From positions 558,001-622,000 of the forward strand of contig CBDDJT010000002.1 in the NCBI GenBank assembly GCA_965229765.1: a stretch of DNA of 64,000 nt. The letters are read 5' to 3'. Positions 17,436 through 26,343 of this stretch are shown here, piece after piece (within the stretch, counting starts at the first letter, position 1; each line of letters begins with the position of its first letter). Origin of the DNA: ASV31 sp965229765 (lineage in GTDB: Bacteria > Pseudomonadota > Alphaproteobacteria > Rhodobacterales > Rhodobacteraceae). The position numbers were made by a program, and so were the translations under genes. Below the pieces are notes generated by a model, which had not been told where the DNA came from, ran no database searches, and saw only the letters and a program-made list of their open reading frames with translations.

Positions 17436-18461
17436 ATGGCCGAACTGATACGACTTGAAAACCGGCACCGCCTGCGGGCGGGGGTCATCGGCTGTGGGGA
17501 CTGGGGGTCGAACCATGTCCGCACGCTCAAGTCGCTGGGCGCACTGGCCGCGGTGGCCGACAACGACCCGGTCCGCCTGAAGGCAACGGCCGAGGCGAAT
17601 GGTTGCAAGGCCATGACGCCGAAGGAAATGATCCAGAGCGACGAGATCGACGCCGTCGTGCTGGCCCTGCCCGCCGACCGCCACGTCGAGGTATCGCTGG
17701 CGGTGATGGAAACCGGCAAGCACCTGCTGGTCGAAAAGCCGATGGCGCTGGAAGTCGCGGGCGCGAACGCCATCGTAGAGACCGCGCGGCGCAAGGGCGT
17801 CGTGGCGATGACCGGACACGTCCTGCGCTTTCACCCCGCCTTCGAGGCGCTGGAGGCGATGGTCAAGGACGGTGTGCTGGGCACCATCCGCTATATCTAT
17901 TCCACGCGGATCGGGCTGGGGAAATTCTTTGTCCAGACCGATGCGCTTTGGGACATCGCCCCGCACGACCTGTCGCTTCTGTTCGCGATCACCGGCGAGA
18001 TGCCCGTGTCGACGCACCTTGAAGGCGCCGCGATGATCACCGATGCGCCGGACTTCGCGCATCTTCACATGGTCTTCGCCTCTGGCGCGCGCTCGCACAC
18101 CTTCATCTCGCGGCTTGCCCCGAACCGGGAACGCAAGTTTACCGTCATCGGCGACAAGGCGATGGCGGTTTTCGACGATCTCGAACCCTGGGACCGCAAA
18201 CTGGCGATCTATAACCACAAGATCTGGAACGACGGCGGCGACATCAAGTTCGAAAGCGCCGAGCCGGAATATGTGCAGATTCCTCAGACACTTCCGCTTA
18301 CATCGGAACTGGAGCATTTCCTTCAGTGCGCGGCCACCGGGCAGACCCCGCGCGCCAGCGTGGCCGAGGGACTGAACGTGTTGCGGGCGCTGGCCGATGT
18401 GGACACGCAGCGTAGCCGCCTTTCGCCCAACATCGCCGCCATGGCGCGCGCGGGCGAATAA
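17436..18461 (+). CDS. Gfo/Idh/MocA oxidoreductase, probable UDP-GlcNAc(-uronate) 3-dehydrogenase (GnnA/WlbA-like)
   Basis: A 341-residue NAD(P)-dependent sugar dehydrogenase. The Rossmann motif GVIGCGDWG (residues 16-24), the signature EKP with Lys101 and the downstream DIAPHDLSLL His motif are those of Gfo/Idh/MocA enzymes. With the DegT aminotransferase 79 bp downstream it forms the pair type that oxidises the 3-OH of UDP-GlcNAc (GnnA) or UDP-GlcNAcA (WlbA/WbpB) and then aminates it. The nearby lpxA and lpxD favour the GnnA-like reading, but the substrate is inferred. Confidence 0.75.
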   Translation: MAELIRLENRHRLRAGVIGCGDWGSNHVRTLKSLGALAAVADNDPVRLKATAEANGCKAMTPKEMIQSDEIDAVVLALPADRHVEVSLAVMETGKHLLVEKPMALEVAGANAIVETARRKGVVAMTGHVLRFHPAFEALEAMVKDGVLGTIRYIYSTRIGLGKFFVQTDALWDIAPHDLSLLFAITGEMPVSTHLEGAAMITDAPDFAHLHMVFASGARSHTFISRLAPNRERKFTVIGDKAMAVFDDLEPWDRKLAIYNHKIWNDGGDIKFESAEPEYVQIPQTLPLTSELEHFLQCAATGQTPRASVAEGLNVLRALADVDTQRSRLSPNIAAMARAGE

Positions 18462-18540
18462 CGCGCCTCGCGGCAACGCGCCCTCTGGAACCGTCCCTCG
18501 ACTGCCGCTAAGACGGCGGAAACAAACGGGGACATTCGTC

Positions 18541-19653
18541 TTGACGATCAGGATGCTGGATATCGGGCGCCAGCGCGATGCGCTGGAACCCGGGCTGACG
18601 GCTGCGGTGACAGCCGTTCTCGACCACGGGCGTTTCGTGAACGGCCCCGAGGTGACAGAGCTTGAGGCCGCGCTGGCCGACTATGTGGGCGTGCCGCACG
18701 CGGTGGGGTGCGCCAATGGCACCGATGCCTTGCAGATCCTCTTGCGCGCCGTGGGCGTTGGCCCGGGTGACGCTGTGTTCGTGCCTTCGCTGACCTATGT
18801 GGCGACTGCCGAGGCCGTGTCGCTGATCGGGGCGGAACCCGTCTTCGTGGACGTGGACCTTGCCACGGCGAACATGGACCCCGGCAGCCTGTCGGACGCG
18901 ATCGGCATGGTGAAGGCCGCAGGCGGCAAGCCCGGTGCGGTGATGGCGGTCGACCTGTTCAGCCTGCCGGCCGATTACGCGGCGCTGGGGGCAATCTGCA
19001 CCGAACACGGCCTGCCCTTTGTGATCGACGCGGCGCAGAGCTTTGGCACGACGCTCGACGGGCGCCGCGCCGGTGCATTTGCCGATGCGGCGGGGACAAG
19101 TTTTTACCCCTCGAAGTCGCTGGGCGGCTACGGCGACGGCGGCGCGATGTTCACCGCAGATGCCGGCATCGCCGAACGGGCGCGCATCATCGCCAACCAC
19201 GGGGTGTCGGGCGGGCGGCACACGCTGGTTGGCACGAACTCTCGCCTCGATTCGCTTCAGGCCGCTATCCTGTTGCGAAAACTGGCGATTTTCGATGACG
19301 AGCTGGTGCGCCGCCGATCCATCGCGGCGCGGTACGCCGCCGGGATGGCGGGTCTTGTCACCCTGCCCGCGCCGCCCTCCGGCAGCGATCCATGCTGGGC
19401 CTACTACGTCATCCGGACCGAGGCGCGCGATGCGCTGGCCGCCCATCTGGCCGGGTGCGACGTGCCGTCCGTCGCCTATTACAAGGAGCCGATCCACCGG
19501 CAGCCGGCGTTCGCCGGGGCGCGGGCGGCGCCGGGGGGACTGCCCAACACCGAGGTCTATGCCGACACGCTGCTTTGCCTGCCGTCGCATCCCTACATGA
19601 CCGACGACGAGGTCGCGCAGGTGATCGACGCCGTGCAGGGCTTTTCCGGCTAG
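18541..19653 (+). CDS. DegT/DnrJ/EryC1-family sugar aminotransferase (GnnB/WlbC-like)
   Basis: A 370-residue PLP-dependent aminotransferase. Seen: ANGTDALQILL (about residues 58-68), VIDAAQSFGT with the PLP-ring Asp153, and SFYPSKSLGGYGDGG with the Schiff-base Lys182. The TTG at 18541 lies 8 nt after GGGGA; an ATG at 18553 is the alternative but has AGG directly abutting it. It probably transfers an amino group to the 3-keto sugar made by the preceding enzyme. It could instead use the 4-keto product of the WbpM-like dehydratase at 24332. Confidence 0.82.
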   Translation: MTIRMLDIGRQRDALEPGLTAAVTAVLDHGRFVNGPEVTELEAALADYVGVPHAVGCANGTDALQILLRAVGVGPGDAVFVPSLTYVATAEAVSLIGAEPVFVDVDLATANMDPGSLSDAIGMVKAAGGKPGAVMAVDLFSLPADYAALGAICTEHGLPFVIDAAQSFGTTLDGRRAGAFADAAGTSFYPSKSLGGYGDGGAMFTADAGIAERARIIANHGVSGGRHTLVGTNSRLDSLQAAILLRKLAIFDDELVRRRSIAARYAAGMAGLVTLPAPPSGSDPCWAYYVIRTEARDALAAHLAGCDVPSVAYYKEPIHRQPAFAGARAAPGGLPNTEVYADTLLCLPSHPYMTDDEVAQVIDAVQGFSG

Positions 19654-19672
19654 GCGCGCGGGGGGCGACGCC

Positions 19673-20569
19673 ATGACGCCCGAGGCGAGTTTCATCGTCC
19701 CGACCTACCGCCGCGCGGCGGTGCTGGAGGTGGCGGTGCCGCTGTTTCTGGCGCAGAAGACCGACGCCGCGTTCGAGGTGATCGTGGTCAGCGACGGCCC
19801 CGACCACGGGACCGATGCCGTAATGGCGCGGCTGGCGGCGCCCAATCTGCACTATGTCGCGCTGCCAGAGAACGCCGGGCCATCGACGGCGCGCAACCGG
19901 GCGATCGACATGGCAACGGGCCGCATCCTGGTCTTTGTCGATGACGATTCGCTCATCAAGCCGGACTTTCTTTCGCTGCATCTGGCGCACCATGCGGGCC
20001 ATGACGACCGGCTGGTGACGGGGCCGATCCTTGATGTCAGCGCCCCGCCGGCGGACATGGACAACCCACCGCCCGCCGGAATTTTCGATAGGCATTTCAA
20101 CTCCTTGCCGACCGGAAATGCGTCGGTCGCGCGGGCGCATGTGACCGCCGTCGGCGGGTTCGACGAAAGCTTTCGCGAATACGGCTGGGAGGACCCAGAG
20201 TTCTGCGCGCGGCTGATGCGGCGGCCGTTGCAAACAAGGTTCGAGCGCGGCGCGCCGATCTATCACTGGAAGCCGCCGGCGGCGAACCGAAGCCTTGCGG
20301 CAAGGCTGCGGCGGGAACTGGCGCGGGGACGCAACGGGGCAAGGTTTCATGCCAAGCACCCGACCCTGTCGGTGGCCTTGCAGACAAAGCGATGGGCAGG
20401 ATACCGGGCGCTGGACCGTCTGCTTGACCCGGTGCTGCGGCTGGATGCGCGGATGCTGGAGGTTCTGGCGGGCGGGCCCGAGCCGGGCGGGCTGATGACG
20501 ACACTGCTGCTGGCCCATGCCGAGATCGAGGGCGGGCGCGGGCGCGAGGTGCCCGAAAACGGGGCGTGA
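19673..20569 (+). CDS. GT2-family glycosyltransferase
   Basis: A 298-residue soluble GT-A enzyme. N-terminal SFIVPTYRRAAVLEVAV, VVSDGPDHGTDAV, the DxD-type site VFVDDDSLI (about residues 84-92), a GNASVARAHVTAVGGFDE acceptor-loop region and WEDPEFCARLM (the ED motif) are in the expected order. It starts 19 bp after the aminotransferase stop and is probably cotranscribed. No transmembrane segments are evident. Substrate unknown. Confidence 0.88.
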   Translation: MTPEASFIVPTYRRAAVLEVAVPLFLAQKTDAAFEVIVVSDGPDHGTDAVMARLAAPNLHYVALPENAGPSTARNRAIDMATGRILVFVDDDSLIKPDFLSLHLAHHAGHDDRLVTGPILDVSAPPADMDNPPPAGIFDRHFNSLPTGNASVARAHVTAVGGFDESFREYGWEDPEFCARLMRRPLQTRFERGAPIYHWKPPAANRSLAARLRRELARGRNGARFHAKHPTLSVALQTKRWAGYRALDRLLDPVLRLDARMLEVLAGGPEPGGLMTTLLLAHAEIEGGRGREVPENGA

Positions 20570-20598
20570 TCCTCATGTCGGCCAAAGGCATCCCGAAT

Positions 20599-20702
20599 CG
20601 GGGTTAACGCCATGGAATGTCTGGGTTTTCGCCATGCTGCATCACGTCGGCAAAACGTCGGCATCGCGTCGGCGCCGCGGCAGGCGGGGTCCGGGGTTAA
20701 CG
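20599..20702. repeat. Convergent spacer with short phased and paired repeats
   Basis: The 11-mer CGGGGTTAACG occurs at 20599-20609 and again at 20692-20702. Between them CGTCGGC occurs three times at exact 11-bp steps (20645, 20656, 20667). The stretch lies between two convergent genes, so it is not an obvious promoter. Meaning unknown; chance is possible in GC-rich DNA. Confidence 0.4.
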
Positions 20703-20746
20703 GGGCGCGCGACGGCAAGTCTCCGCCCGCGACGCGGCGCCCGGGA

Positions 20747-21259
20747 TCAGATCGGTCGCTCCATGAAGTAGACGGTATCCCGCAACCCCTCGGGCAGGCC
20801 GGGCGGCTGCGGGATGTCCCGAAAGCCCATCGCCTCGTACAGCGCGCGGGCATGGGTCAGAAAGCGCGCGGAACTGAAGCGCGCGATGGCGTAGCCGTCC
20901 GATTTCATGGCCGCCAGCATCGCGGTTAGAAGCGCGCCGCCAAGACCGTGGCCGCGCCCGGCCTCGGCCACGAAGAGGCGCTTGACCTCGGCCACGCCGG
21001 GTTCCCATTCGTGATACATCACGCAGCCTACCGGCGCACCGCCAAGCCGCGCCAGCAGGATCGCGCCCTTCGGCCGGGCGTGGATCTGCGGCAGGGCAGC
21101 AAGGGTGGCGGCGTATTGTACCGGCTCGAACACCGTCAGGATCTTGTCGTGCAGGTCCGGGAAAGTGCGCAACTGCCAGTCGACCCAATCCTGGCACAGG
21201 TCGCGGATCGCGGCGTGGTCGTCATCGGTTTCAACGAGGCGGATATCCATCTGCGGCAT
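20747..21259 (-). CDS. GNAT-family N-acetyltransferase
   Basis: A 170-residue GNAT domain. The acetyl-CoA-binding motif is clear: VAEVKRLFVAEAGRGHGLGG with R-x-x-G-x-G/A pattern (about residues 90-108), followed by ALYEAMGFRDI. The N-terminal part (VETDDDHAAIRDLCQDWVDW) is typical of stand-alone small-molecule or protein acetyltransferases. Start at ATG 21259; ATG 21250 is possible. It may be a passenger in the island rather than part of sugar synthesis. Confidence 0.85.
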   Translation of the reverse strand: MPQMDIRLVETDDDHAAIRDLCQDWVDWQLRTFPDLHDKILTVFEPVQYAATLAALPQIHARPKGAILLARLGGAPVGCVMYHEWEPGVAEVKRLFVAEAGRGHGLGGALLTAMLAAMKSDGYAIARFSSARFLTHARALYEAMGFRDIPQPPGLPEGLRDTVYFMERPI

Positions 21260-21329
21260 CGGGCGGCCTTTGTCGGGTGGTTCAGACCGCCAGCATAGCG
21301 GCTCTGGCACCGCAGGCGCGGAGATTCCG

Positions 21330-22289
21330 CTAGCGGCGCGGAGAAATCCCGATGGAGGCGAGGCCCGAGACAAGGTCGGGCATGACCACGGGCAGGCCGT
21401 AGGTGGCCGGGTTGACCGCGCCGGGGTGCGACTGGTCGGGGTGATCGACGCAGAACCGGTCCCAGGGCGACAGGTTGATCGGCAGCACCTTGGTCAGCGT
21501 GTCCACCCATGACGTGCGCAGCCGCAGGATCGTGCGCTGGCGCCGCCCGTTGGCGCGGGCGAACTGGCCCATCATCTCGTCCACCGTGCCGGCGGGGTTG
21601 CCAAGGACGAGCCGCGCATTGCCGGTCGGTGCCGTCTCTGTCTCGATCAGGTGGCGGGTGACGGTGGCGATGTCGGCGGCGTGGACGATGTTGAACAGGC
21701 CGTTGGCGCTGATGAAGCGCAGCGCGCGCGCGTAGGGGCGGATCTCGTGCATCAGGTTGGCGAAATGCGACATGCGGATCACGGGGTCGGCGGTGCGCCC
21801 GCCCATCACCAGCGTCGGATAAAGCCCGGTGATGCGCGCCCTGTCGGCGCGGGTTTCCATCTGCTGCACAAGCTGGAACTTGGCGCGGATGTAGTCGGTG
21901 CCGAACTGGTCCGCGGCCTGCAACAGGTCGCCCTGCTGGTCGAGCACGCTGGCGGTGGCGAAGTAGAGGACATGGCGTGCACCGGCGGCGATCAGCGCGT
22001 CGGCGATGGCAAGGTTGGCGCCCACGGTGATGTCGTAGGTGTCGCCCCCGCCCCATGCGGTGGCCACAAGAACGCCCGCCTCGACGCCGTCGAACGCCTC
22101 TGGCCGCGCGGCGAGTTCCGTCAGGTCGCATTCCACGATCTCGACGCGGGCGCGGTCGGCATCGGACAGCACGTCGAGCTTGGCGGCCTCACGCACGGCA
22201 AGGACAAGACGGTGGTCGGGGTTGGCCAGCAGCGCCTCGACAAGGTAGCGCCCGACGCATCCCGAGGCGCCGGTGATGAGGATCTTCAC
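21330..22289 (-). CDS. NAD(P)-dependent epimerase/dehydratase (extended SDR)
   Basis: A 319-residue extended SDR. N-terminal KILITGASGCVGRYLVEAL has the GxxGxxG nucleotide motif; ATASVLD and YIRAK (the YxxxK catalytic pair) follow. The GTG start at 22289 overlaps the lpxD stop as GTGA, coupling the two genes. Likely a sugar-nucleotide or sugar-lipid oxidoreductase/epimerase. It is the last gene of the lpxA-lpxD-SDR leftward operon. Confidence 0.82.
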   Translation of the reverse strand: MKILITGASGCVGRYLVEALLANPDHRLVLAVREAAKLDVLSDADRARVEIVECDLTELAARPEAFDGVEAGVLVATAWGGGDTYDITVGANLAIADALIAAGARHVLYFATASVLDQQGDLLQAADQFGTDYIRAKFQLVQQMETRADRARITGLYPTLVMGGRTADPVIRMSHFANLMHEIRPYARALRFISANGLFNIVHAADIATVTRHLIETETAPTGNARLVLGNPAGTVDEMMGQFARANGRRQRTILRLRTSWVDTLTKVLPINLSPWDRFCVDHPDQSHPGAVNPATYGLPVVMPDLVSGLASIGISPRR

Positions 22290-23323
22290 TGGTCCTTGTC
22301 CTTCGTCGGGCGGCGGTCGCGCATACGCTTGAGGTTCACGGTATCGCGGTGCCAGTCCTTGATCGGCAGCGCCGGGCGGCCGGCCATGACCGCGCCCGGC
22401 GGCACGTCGCGCATCAGCCCGGTGCCCGCCGCCAGCTTGGCGCCCGCGCCGATGGTGATGTGGTCGGCAGAGCCGGACTTGCCCCCCATCTGGACGCCGT
22501 CGCCCACGGTGACGCTGCCCGACAGGCCCACCTGGCTGGCCAGCGCGCAAAAGCGGCCGATGCGGCAGTTGTGGCCGATCTGCACCTGGTTGTCGATCTT
22601 GGTGCTCTGCCCGATCTCGGTATCGCCGCCAGCGCCGCGGTCGATGGTGGTGTTGGCCCCGATCTCGACATCGTCGCCAATGAGGACGCGGCCCAGTTGC
22701 GGCACCTTCACAAGGCCCGCGGGTCCGGGCACGTAGCCAAAGCCGTCCTGCCCGATGGCGGCGCCGGCGTGCACGATGACGCCTGCGCCAAGGATCGCGT
22801 GGGTGATGGTGACGTTGGGGCCGATGCGTGCGGCCGGGCCGATCACCACGTTCTGGCAGATGACGCTGCCCGCGCGGATCCAGCTGCCCGCGCCGATCTC
22901 GGCCCCGTCCTCGATCACCGCGCCGGGGTCGATGCGGCAGCCCTCGCCCAGATGCGCGCTGCCGGCGACATGGGCGGCGGGGCTGATGCCGGGGGTGGCG
23001 GTCGGATCGGGAAAAAGATGTTGGGCAAGCAGGACGAAGGCCAGTTGCGGCGCGTCATGGATGAAAAGCACGCGGCCGCCTGGGAACTTCGCGGCCAGCG
23101 CGGGCGTGACAAAGCAGGCCCCGGCGCGCGACGCGTCCAGCCGGGCGGTGTTGGACGGGCTGGCGAGGAAGGCGGCGTCGTCGGGCCCGGCGCTGTCGAG
23201 CGGCGCGACGGACCGGATCGGCTGCGCCGGATCGGCAGCGCCGGACAGGCGGGCGCCGGTAAGCCGCGCGGCCTGCTCCAGCGTGACCGGATCGGGAACG
23301 GGAAAGAACCGGGGGTCAGGCAT
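22286..23323 (-). CDS. lpxD: UDP-3-O-acylglucosamine N-acyltransferase LpxD
   Basis: A 345-residue trimeric left-handed beta-helix acyltransferase. The N-terminal uridine-binding domain spans about residues 1-105, then hexapeptide repeats. Diagnostic segments: GQDGFGYVPG (191-200), PQLGRVLIGDDVEIGANTTI and KIDNQVQIGHN with His251, the equivalent of the catalytic His of E. coli LpxD. The C-terminal helix is present. It is intact and active-looking. It lacks the usual bamA/fabZ neighbours and lies 5 bp after lpxA, so this may be a second genomic copy. Confidence 0.93.
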   Translation of the reverse strand: MPDPRFFPVPDPVTLEQAARLTGARLSGAADPAQPIRSVAPLDSAGPDDAAFLASPSNTARLDASRAGACFVTPALAAKFPGGRVLFIHDAPQLAFVLLAQHLFPDPTATPGISPAAHVAGSAHLGEGCRIDPGAVIEDGAEIGAGSWIRAGSVICQNVVIGPAARIGPNVTITHAILGAGVIVHAGAAIGQDGFGYVPGPAGLVKVPQLGRVLIGDDVEIGANTTIDRGAGGDTEIGQSTKIDNQVQIGHNCRIGRFCALASQVGLSGSVTVGDGVQMGGKSGSADHITIGAGAKLAAGTGLMRDVPPGAVMAGRPALPIKDWHRDTVNLKRMRDRRPTKDKDQ

Positions 23324-23328
23324 GCGCC

Positions 23329-24141
23329 CTAGCGCGCGCCCAGGATCGGGCGGCTGGTGTCGGCGCCGATGAAGTCGACGATCATCATGACCTCGGGCGA
23401 ATGGGCATAGCGCTGGGCCACCTGCGCCACCCGCTCCTTGAAGCTGTCGATGTCGTCGTTGAACAGATCGCGATAGCCCGAGCGGATGTCGTTGATGGTC
23501 GAGCGGCTGAACCCCGCGCGCTTGAGCCCGACAAGGTTCAGCCCGCCAAGCTTTGCCCGGTTGCCGATGGCAGAGCCGAAGGGGATGACGTCGCTGTGCA
23601 CTGCGGCAAGACCGCCGACGAAGGCGTGCGCGCCGATGCGGCAGAACTGGTGCACGCCGGCAAGGCCGCCGAGAAAGACGTTGTCGCCGACGACAACGTG
23701 GCCGCCCAGCGTACAGTTCGACGCGACGATGACGTTTTCGCCGATGTGGCAGTCATGGGCGATATGGCTGGCCGCCATCACCAGAGCGTTGGCGCCGATC
23801 ACGGTTTCACCGCCGCCAAGCGCGGTGCCCCGGTGGATCGAGACCTGTTCGCGGATCACGCAATTGGGGCCGACGACGAGCGCGGTATCCTCGCCCCCGT
23901 AGCGCAGGTGCTGGGGCGCGCTGCCAAGCGTGGTGAACGGATGCACCACAGAGCCTTCGCCAAGGGTCGTGCGGCCCTCGACCACCACGTGCGAGCGCAG
24001 TTCCACGCCGTCCTTCAGGACCGTGCCCGCGCCGACAACGCAATACGGACCGATGCGCACGCCTTCGCCCAGTTGCGCGCCGTCCTCGACGATGGCCGTG
24101 GGATGGACGGCGGGGGTTTCTGCGGAGTCGGTCAACGGCAT
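23329..24141 (-). CDS. lpxA: Acyl-ACP-UDP-sugar acyltransferase LpxA
   Basis: A 270-residue hexapeptide acyltransferase with the complete LpxA layout, including the C-terminal helical domain. SAPQHLRYGGED, NCVIREQVSIHRGT and ASHIAHD (His126, His129; the latter aligned to the catalytic His of E. coli LpxA) are present, as is GVHQFCRIGAHAFVGG. The Gly that sits at the acyl-chain ruler position of E. coli LpxA appears conserved (AIGNRA). Start at ATG 24141. In organisms with GnnA/GnnB, LpxA N-acylates the 3-amino position of UDP-GlcNAc3N. Confidence 0.94.
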   Translation of the reverse strand: MPLTDSAETPAVHPTAIVEDGAQLGEGVRIGPYCVVGAGTVLKDGVELRSHVVVEGRTTLGEGSVVHPFTTLGSAPQHLRYGGEDTALVVGPNCVIREQVSIHRGTALGGGETVIGANALVMAASHIAHDCHIGENVIVASNCTLGGHVVVGDNVFLGGLAGVHQFCRIGAHAFVGGLAAVHSDVIPFGSAIGNRAKLGGLNLVGLKRAGFSRSTINDIRSGYRDLFNDDIDSFKERVAQVAQRYAHSPEVMMIVDFIGADTSRPILGAR

Positions 24142-24331
24142 ACGCCGACCCCCGCACGATGGGTGGCTCCCCATGCAATATGGCGGCAGGTCAGGTCAGG
24201 AGCGGACGGTTTCATGCGGGTGTTTGATCCGGCGGACGCGCGTTTCGGGTCGTTATCTCTGTCGTCCGCGCACATAAAGCGACCATCCCCGCCTTCGCAA
24301 CCCGATTCTGGCCCTGCGGCACCGGGGCGCG

Positions 24332-26221
24332 TCAGGTTCCAAGCCTTGCGGCATCCGCCGAGACGGCCGGAGGCAGGTAGCCTTCCACCCATTTTCGCAC
24401 GGCGGCCCGGACGCGCGGCGCGTCGTTCTCGGTGATGGCGCCGTTCAGTTCGCGCAGCATCGCCGCCACCTCGATCTGCGACAGGGACTTTTCCTCGGCG
24501 CGCAGGATCTTGGCGTGTGGTGTCTTCACAAGGCTGTCGTTGTCGATCAGCAGTTCCTCGTACAGCTTTTCGCCCGGGCGCAGGCCGATCACCTTGATCT
24601 CGATCTCGCCATCCTCGGACCCTTCCTCGCGCACGGTCCGCCCGGCAAGCGCGATCATCCGGCGGGCGATGTCGATGACCTTTCGCGGCTCTCCCATGTC
24701 GAGCACGAAATGGTCGCCGCCCTCGGCATAGGCGCCGGCCAGAAGCACAAGGCGCGACGCCTCGGGGATGGTCATGAAGAACCGGGTCACGTCCTGATGT
24801 GTCACCGTCACAGGGCCGCCGGCAGCGATCTGGCGCTGGAACAGCGGCAGGACAGAGCCGGACGACCCAAGCACGTTGCCAAAGCGCACGATGGCGAACT
24901 TCGTGGTGGAAGAACGTGTCTGAAGATCCTGCACGACCAGTTCGGCCATGCGCTTTGTCGCGCCCATGATGTTGGTGGGGCGCACCGCCTTGTCGGTGGA
25001 TACAAGAATGAAACGCTCCAGCCCCGCGTCGCGCGCGGCCTCTGCCACGGTCTGGGTGCCGATGACGTTGTTGGCGGCGCCCTCGGCCTCGTTCTCTTCG
25101 ATCAGGGGGACGTGCTTGTAGGCGGCGGCGTGAAGGACGATCTCGACCCGCTGGTCGGCGATCACCTGGTCCACGCGCGCACGGTCGCAGACCGAGCCTA
25201 GTCGCGAAACCACCTGGATGCCCGTGCCCTCTGTCAGGGCGCGCATGTCGGCGTCGATGGAATAGAGCGCGAATTCGTTCAGTTCGAACAGCACGATGCG
25301 CGACGGGCCGCAGGACACCAGCTGACGGCACAGTTCCGAGCCGATGGACCCGCCGGCGCCCGTGACCAGCACCGTGCGACCGGCATAGGCCTTGGCCACG
25401 TCCGGACTATCGAGGTCCACCGCCTCGCGTCCCAGAAGGTCGTCGGGATCGACGGTGCGCAACTGGTCTTCAAGCGCGGGGCCGTCCATAAGCTCGATGA
25501 ACGAGGGCAGCACCTGCACCTCTGCGCCGAGCGACGAAAGCTCGGCGATCAACTGGCGCCGGCGGATGCGCGACAGTGACGGGATGGCGATAAGCACGCG
25601 CTGGACGCGGCCCGAGGCCACCATGCCGTGAAGCGTGGCGGGCGAGCGCACAGGCAGGTTCGCCACCACCAGACCGTGCAGGGTGTGGTTGTCGTCGACG
25701 AAGGCGACCGGCGTCACCTCTCGCGAGCGGCGCAGCGCCGAGACAAGCTGGATGCCGGCCGCGCCAGCGCCGTAGACGGCGACCGGGATCACGCGCGACG
25801 TCCGCTTGGCAAGCCATTCGAAGAACGCCTGCCCCGCGATGCGCACACACACGGTGAAAAGCGTGTACAGCCCGGCGAAAATGATCGGGACGGACCGCGG
25901 CACGCCCAGCTGGAACGTATAGCTGAGACCCATCGCGATCACTGCCAGCGTGGCGGCGGCAAAGGCGAAACGGATCGAGGCGCGCGCTTCGAAGGTGTGG
26001 ATCTTGAAGCTGTCAAGCCGCCAGACCAGCAGCACCACGATGCCGATAACCGTCAGAAGCGGAAAAAGCGCCCAGGACCGTTCAAGGAAAAAGGGCAGCC
26101 AGCTGGGTTCCAGGCGCAGAGCGAACGCAAGAAACAGGCACAGGGGAATGAGCGCCGTGTCCAGCGTTGTCAGCAGTGCGCGCTTTACCGCGCGAGGCAG
26201 GTCGATCAGCCAAGAATACAT
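24332..26221 (-). CDS. WbpM/CapD-type membrane nucleoside-diphosphate-sugar 4,6-dehydratase
   Basis: A 629-residue protein with four N-terminal membrane helices (about residues 12-130), an intermediate nucleotide-binding domain (VAVYGAGAAGIQ, 147-158) and a catalytic SDR domain starting at VLVTGAGGSIGSELCRQL (284-301). The active site reads VSTDK...NIMGATK: Ser/Thr408-409, Met419 and Lys423, the Ser-Met-Lys triad of WbpM-like enzymes where Met replaces Tyr. It probably converts UDP-GlcNAc to a 4-keto-6-deoxy sugar. It ends 190 bp before lpxA on the same strand. Confidence 0.9.
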   Translation of the reverse strand: MYSWLIDLPRAVKRALLTTLDTALIPLCLFLAFALRLEPSWLPFFLERSWALFPLLTVIGIVVLLVWRLDSFKIHTFEARASIRFAFAAATLAVIAMGLSYTFQLGVPRSVPIIFAGLYTLFTVCVRIAGQAFFEWLAKRTSRVIPVAVYGAGAAGIQLVSALRRSREVTPVAFVDDNHTLHGLVVANLPVRSPATLHGMVASGRVQRVLIAIPSLSRIRRRQLIAELSSLGAEVQVLPSFIELMDGPALEDQLRTVDPDDLLGREAVDLDSPDVAKAYAGRTVLVTGAGGSIGSELCRQLVSCGPSRIVLFELNEFALYSIDADMRALTEGTGIQVVSRLGSVCDRARVDQVIADQRVEIVLHAAAYKHVPLIEENEAEGAANNVIGTQTVAEAARDAGLERFILVSTDKAVRPTNIMGATKRMAELVVQDLQTRSSTTKFAIVRFGNVLGSSGSVLPLFQRQIAAGGPVTVTHQDVTRFFMTIPEASRLVLLAGAYAEGGDHFVLDMGEPRKVIDIARRMIALAGRTVREEGSEDGEIEIKVIGLRPGEKLYEELLIDNDSLVKTPHAKILRAEEKSLSQIEVAAMLRELNGAITENDAPRVRAAVRKWVEGYLPPAVSADAARLGT

Positions 26222-26343
26222 GGTGGCAGCAAACCCTTCACGGGAAAGTTATGCACAGGGCCGCGGGCCCATGTCCAACCCCGCTGCGGTCCTTGTGTCC
26301 GATTGCGGTGCGGGTGCTGCAATATCGCGACAGGTGGCGCGGC

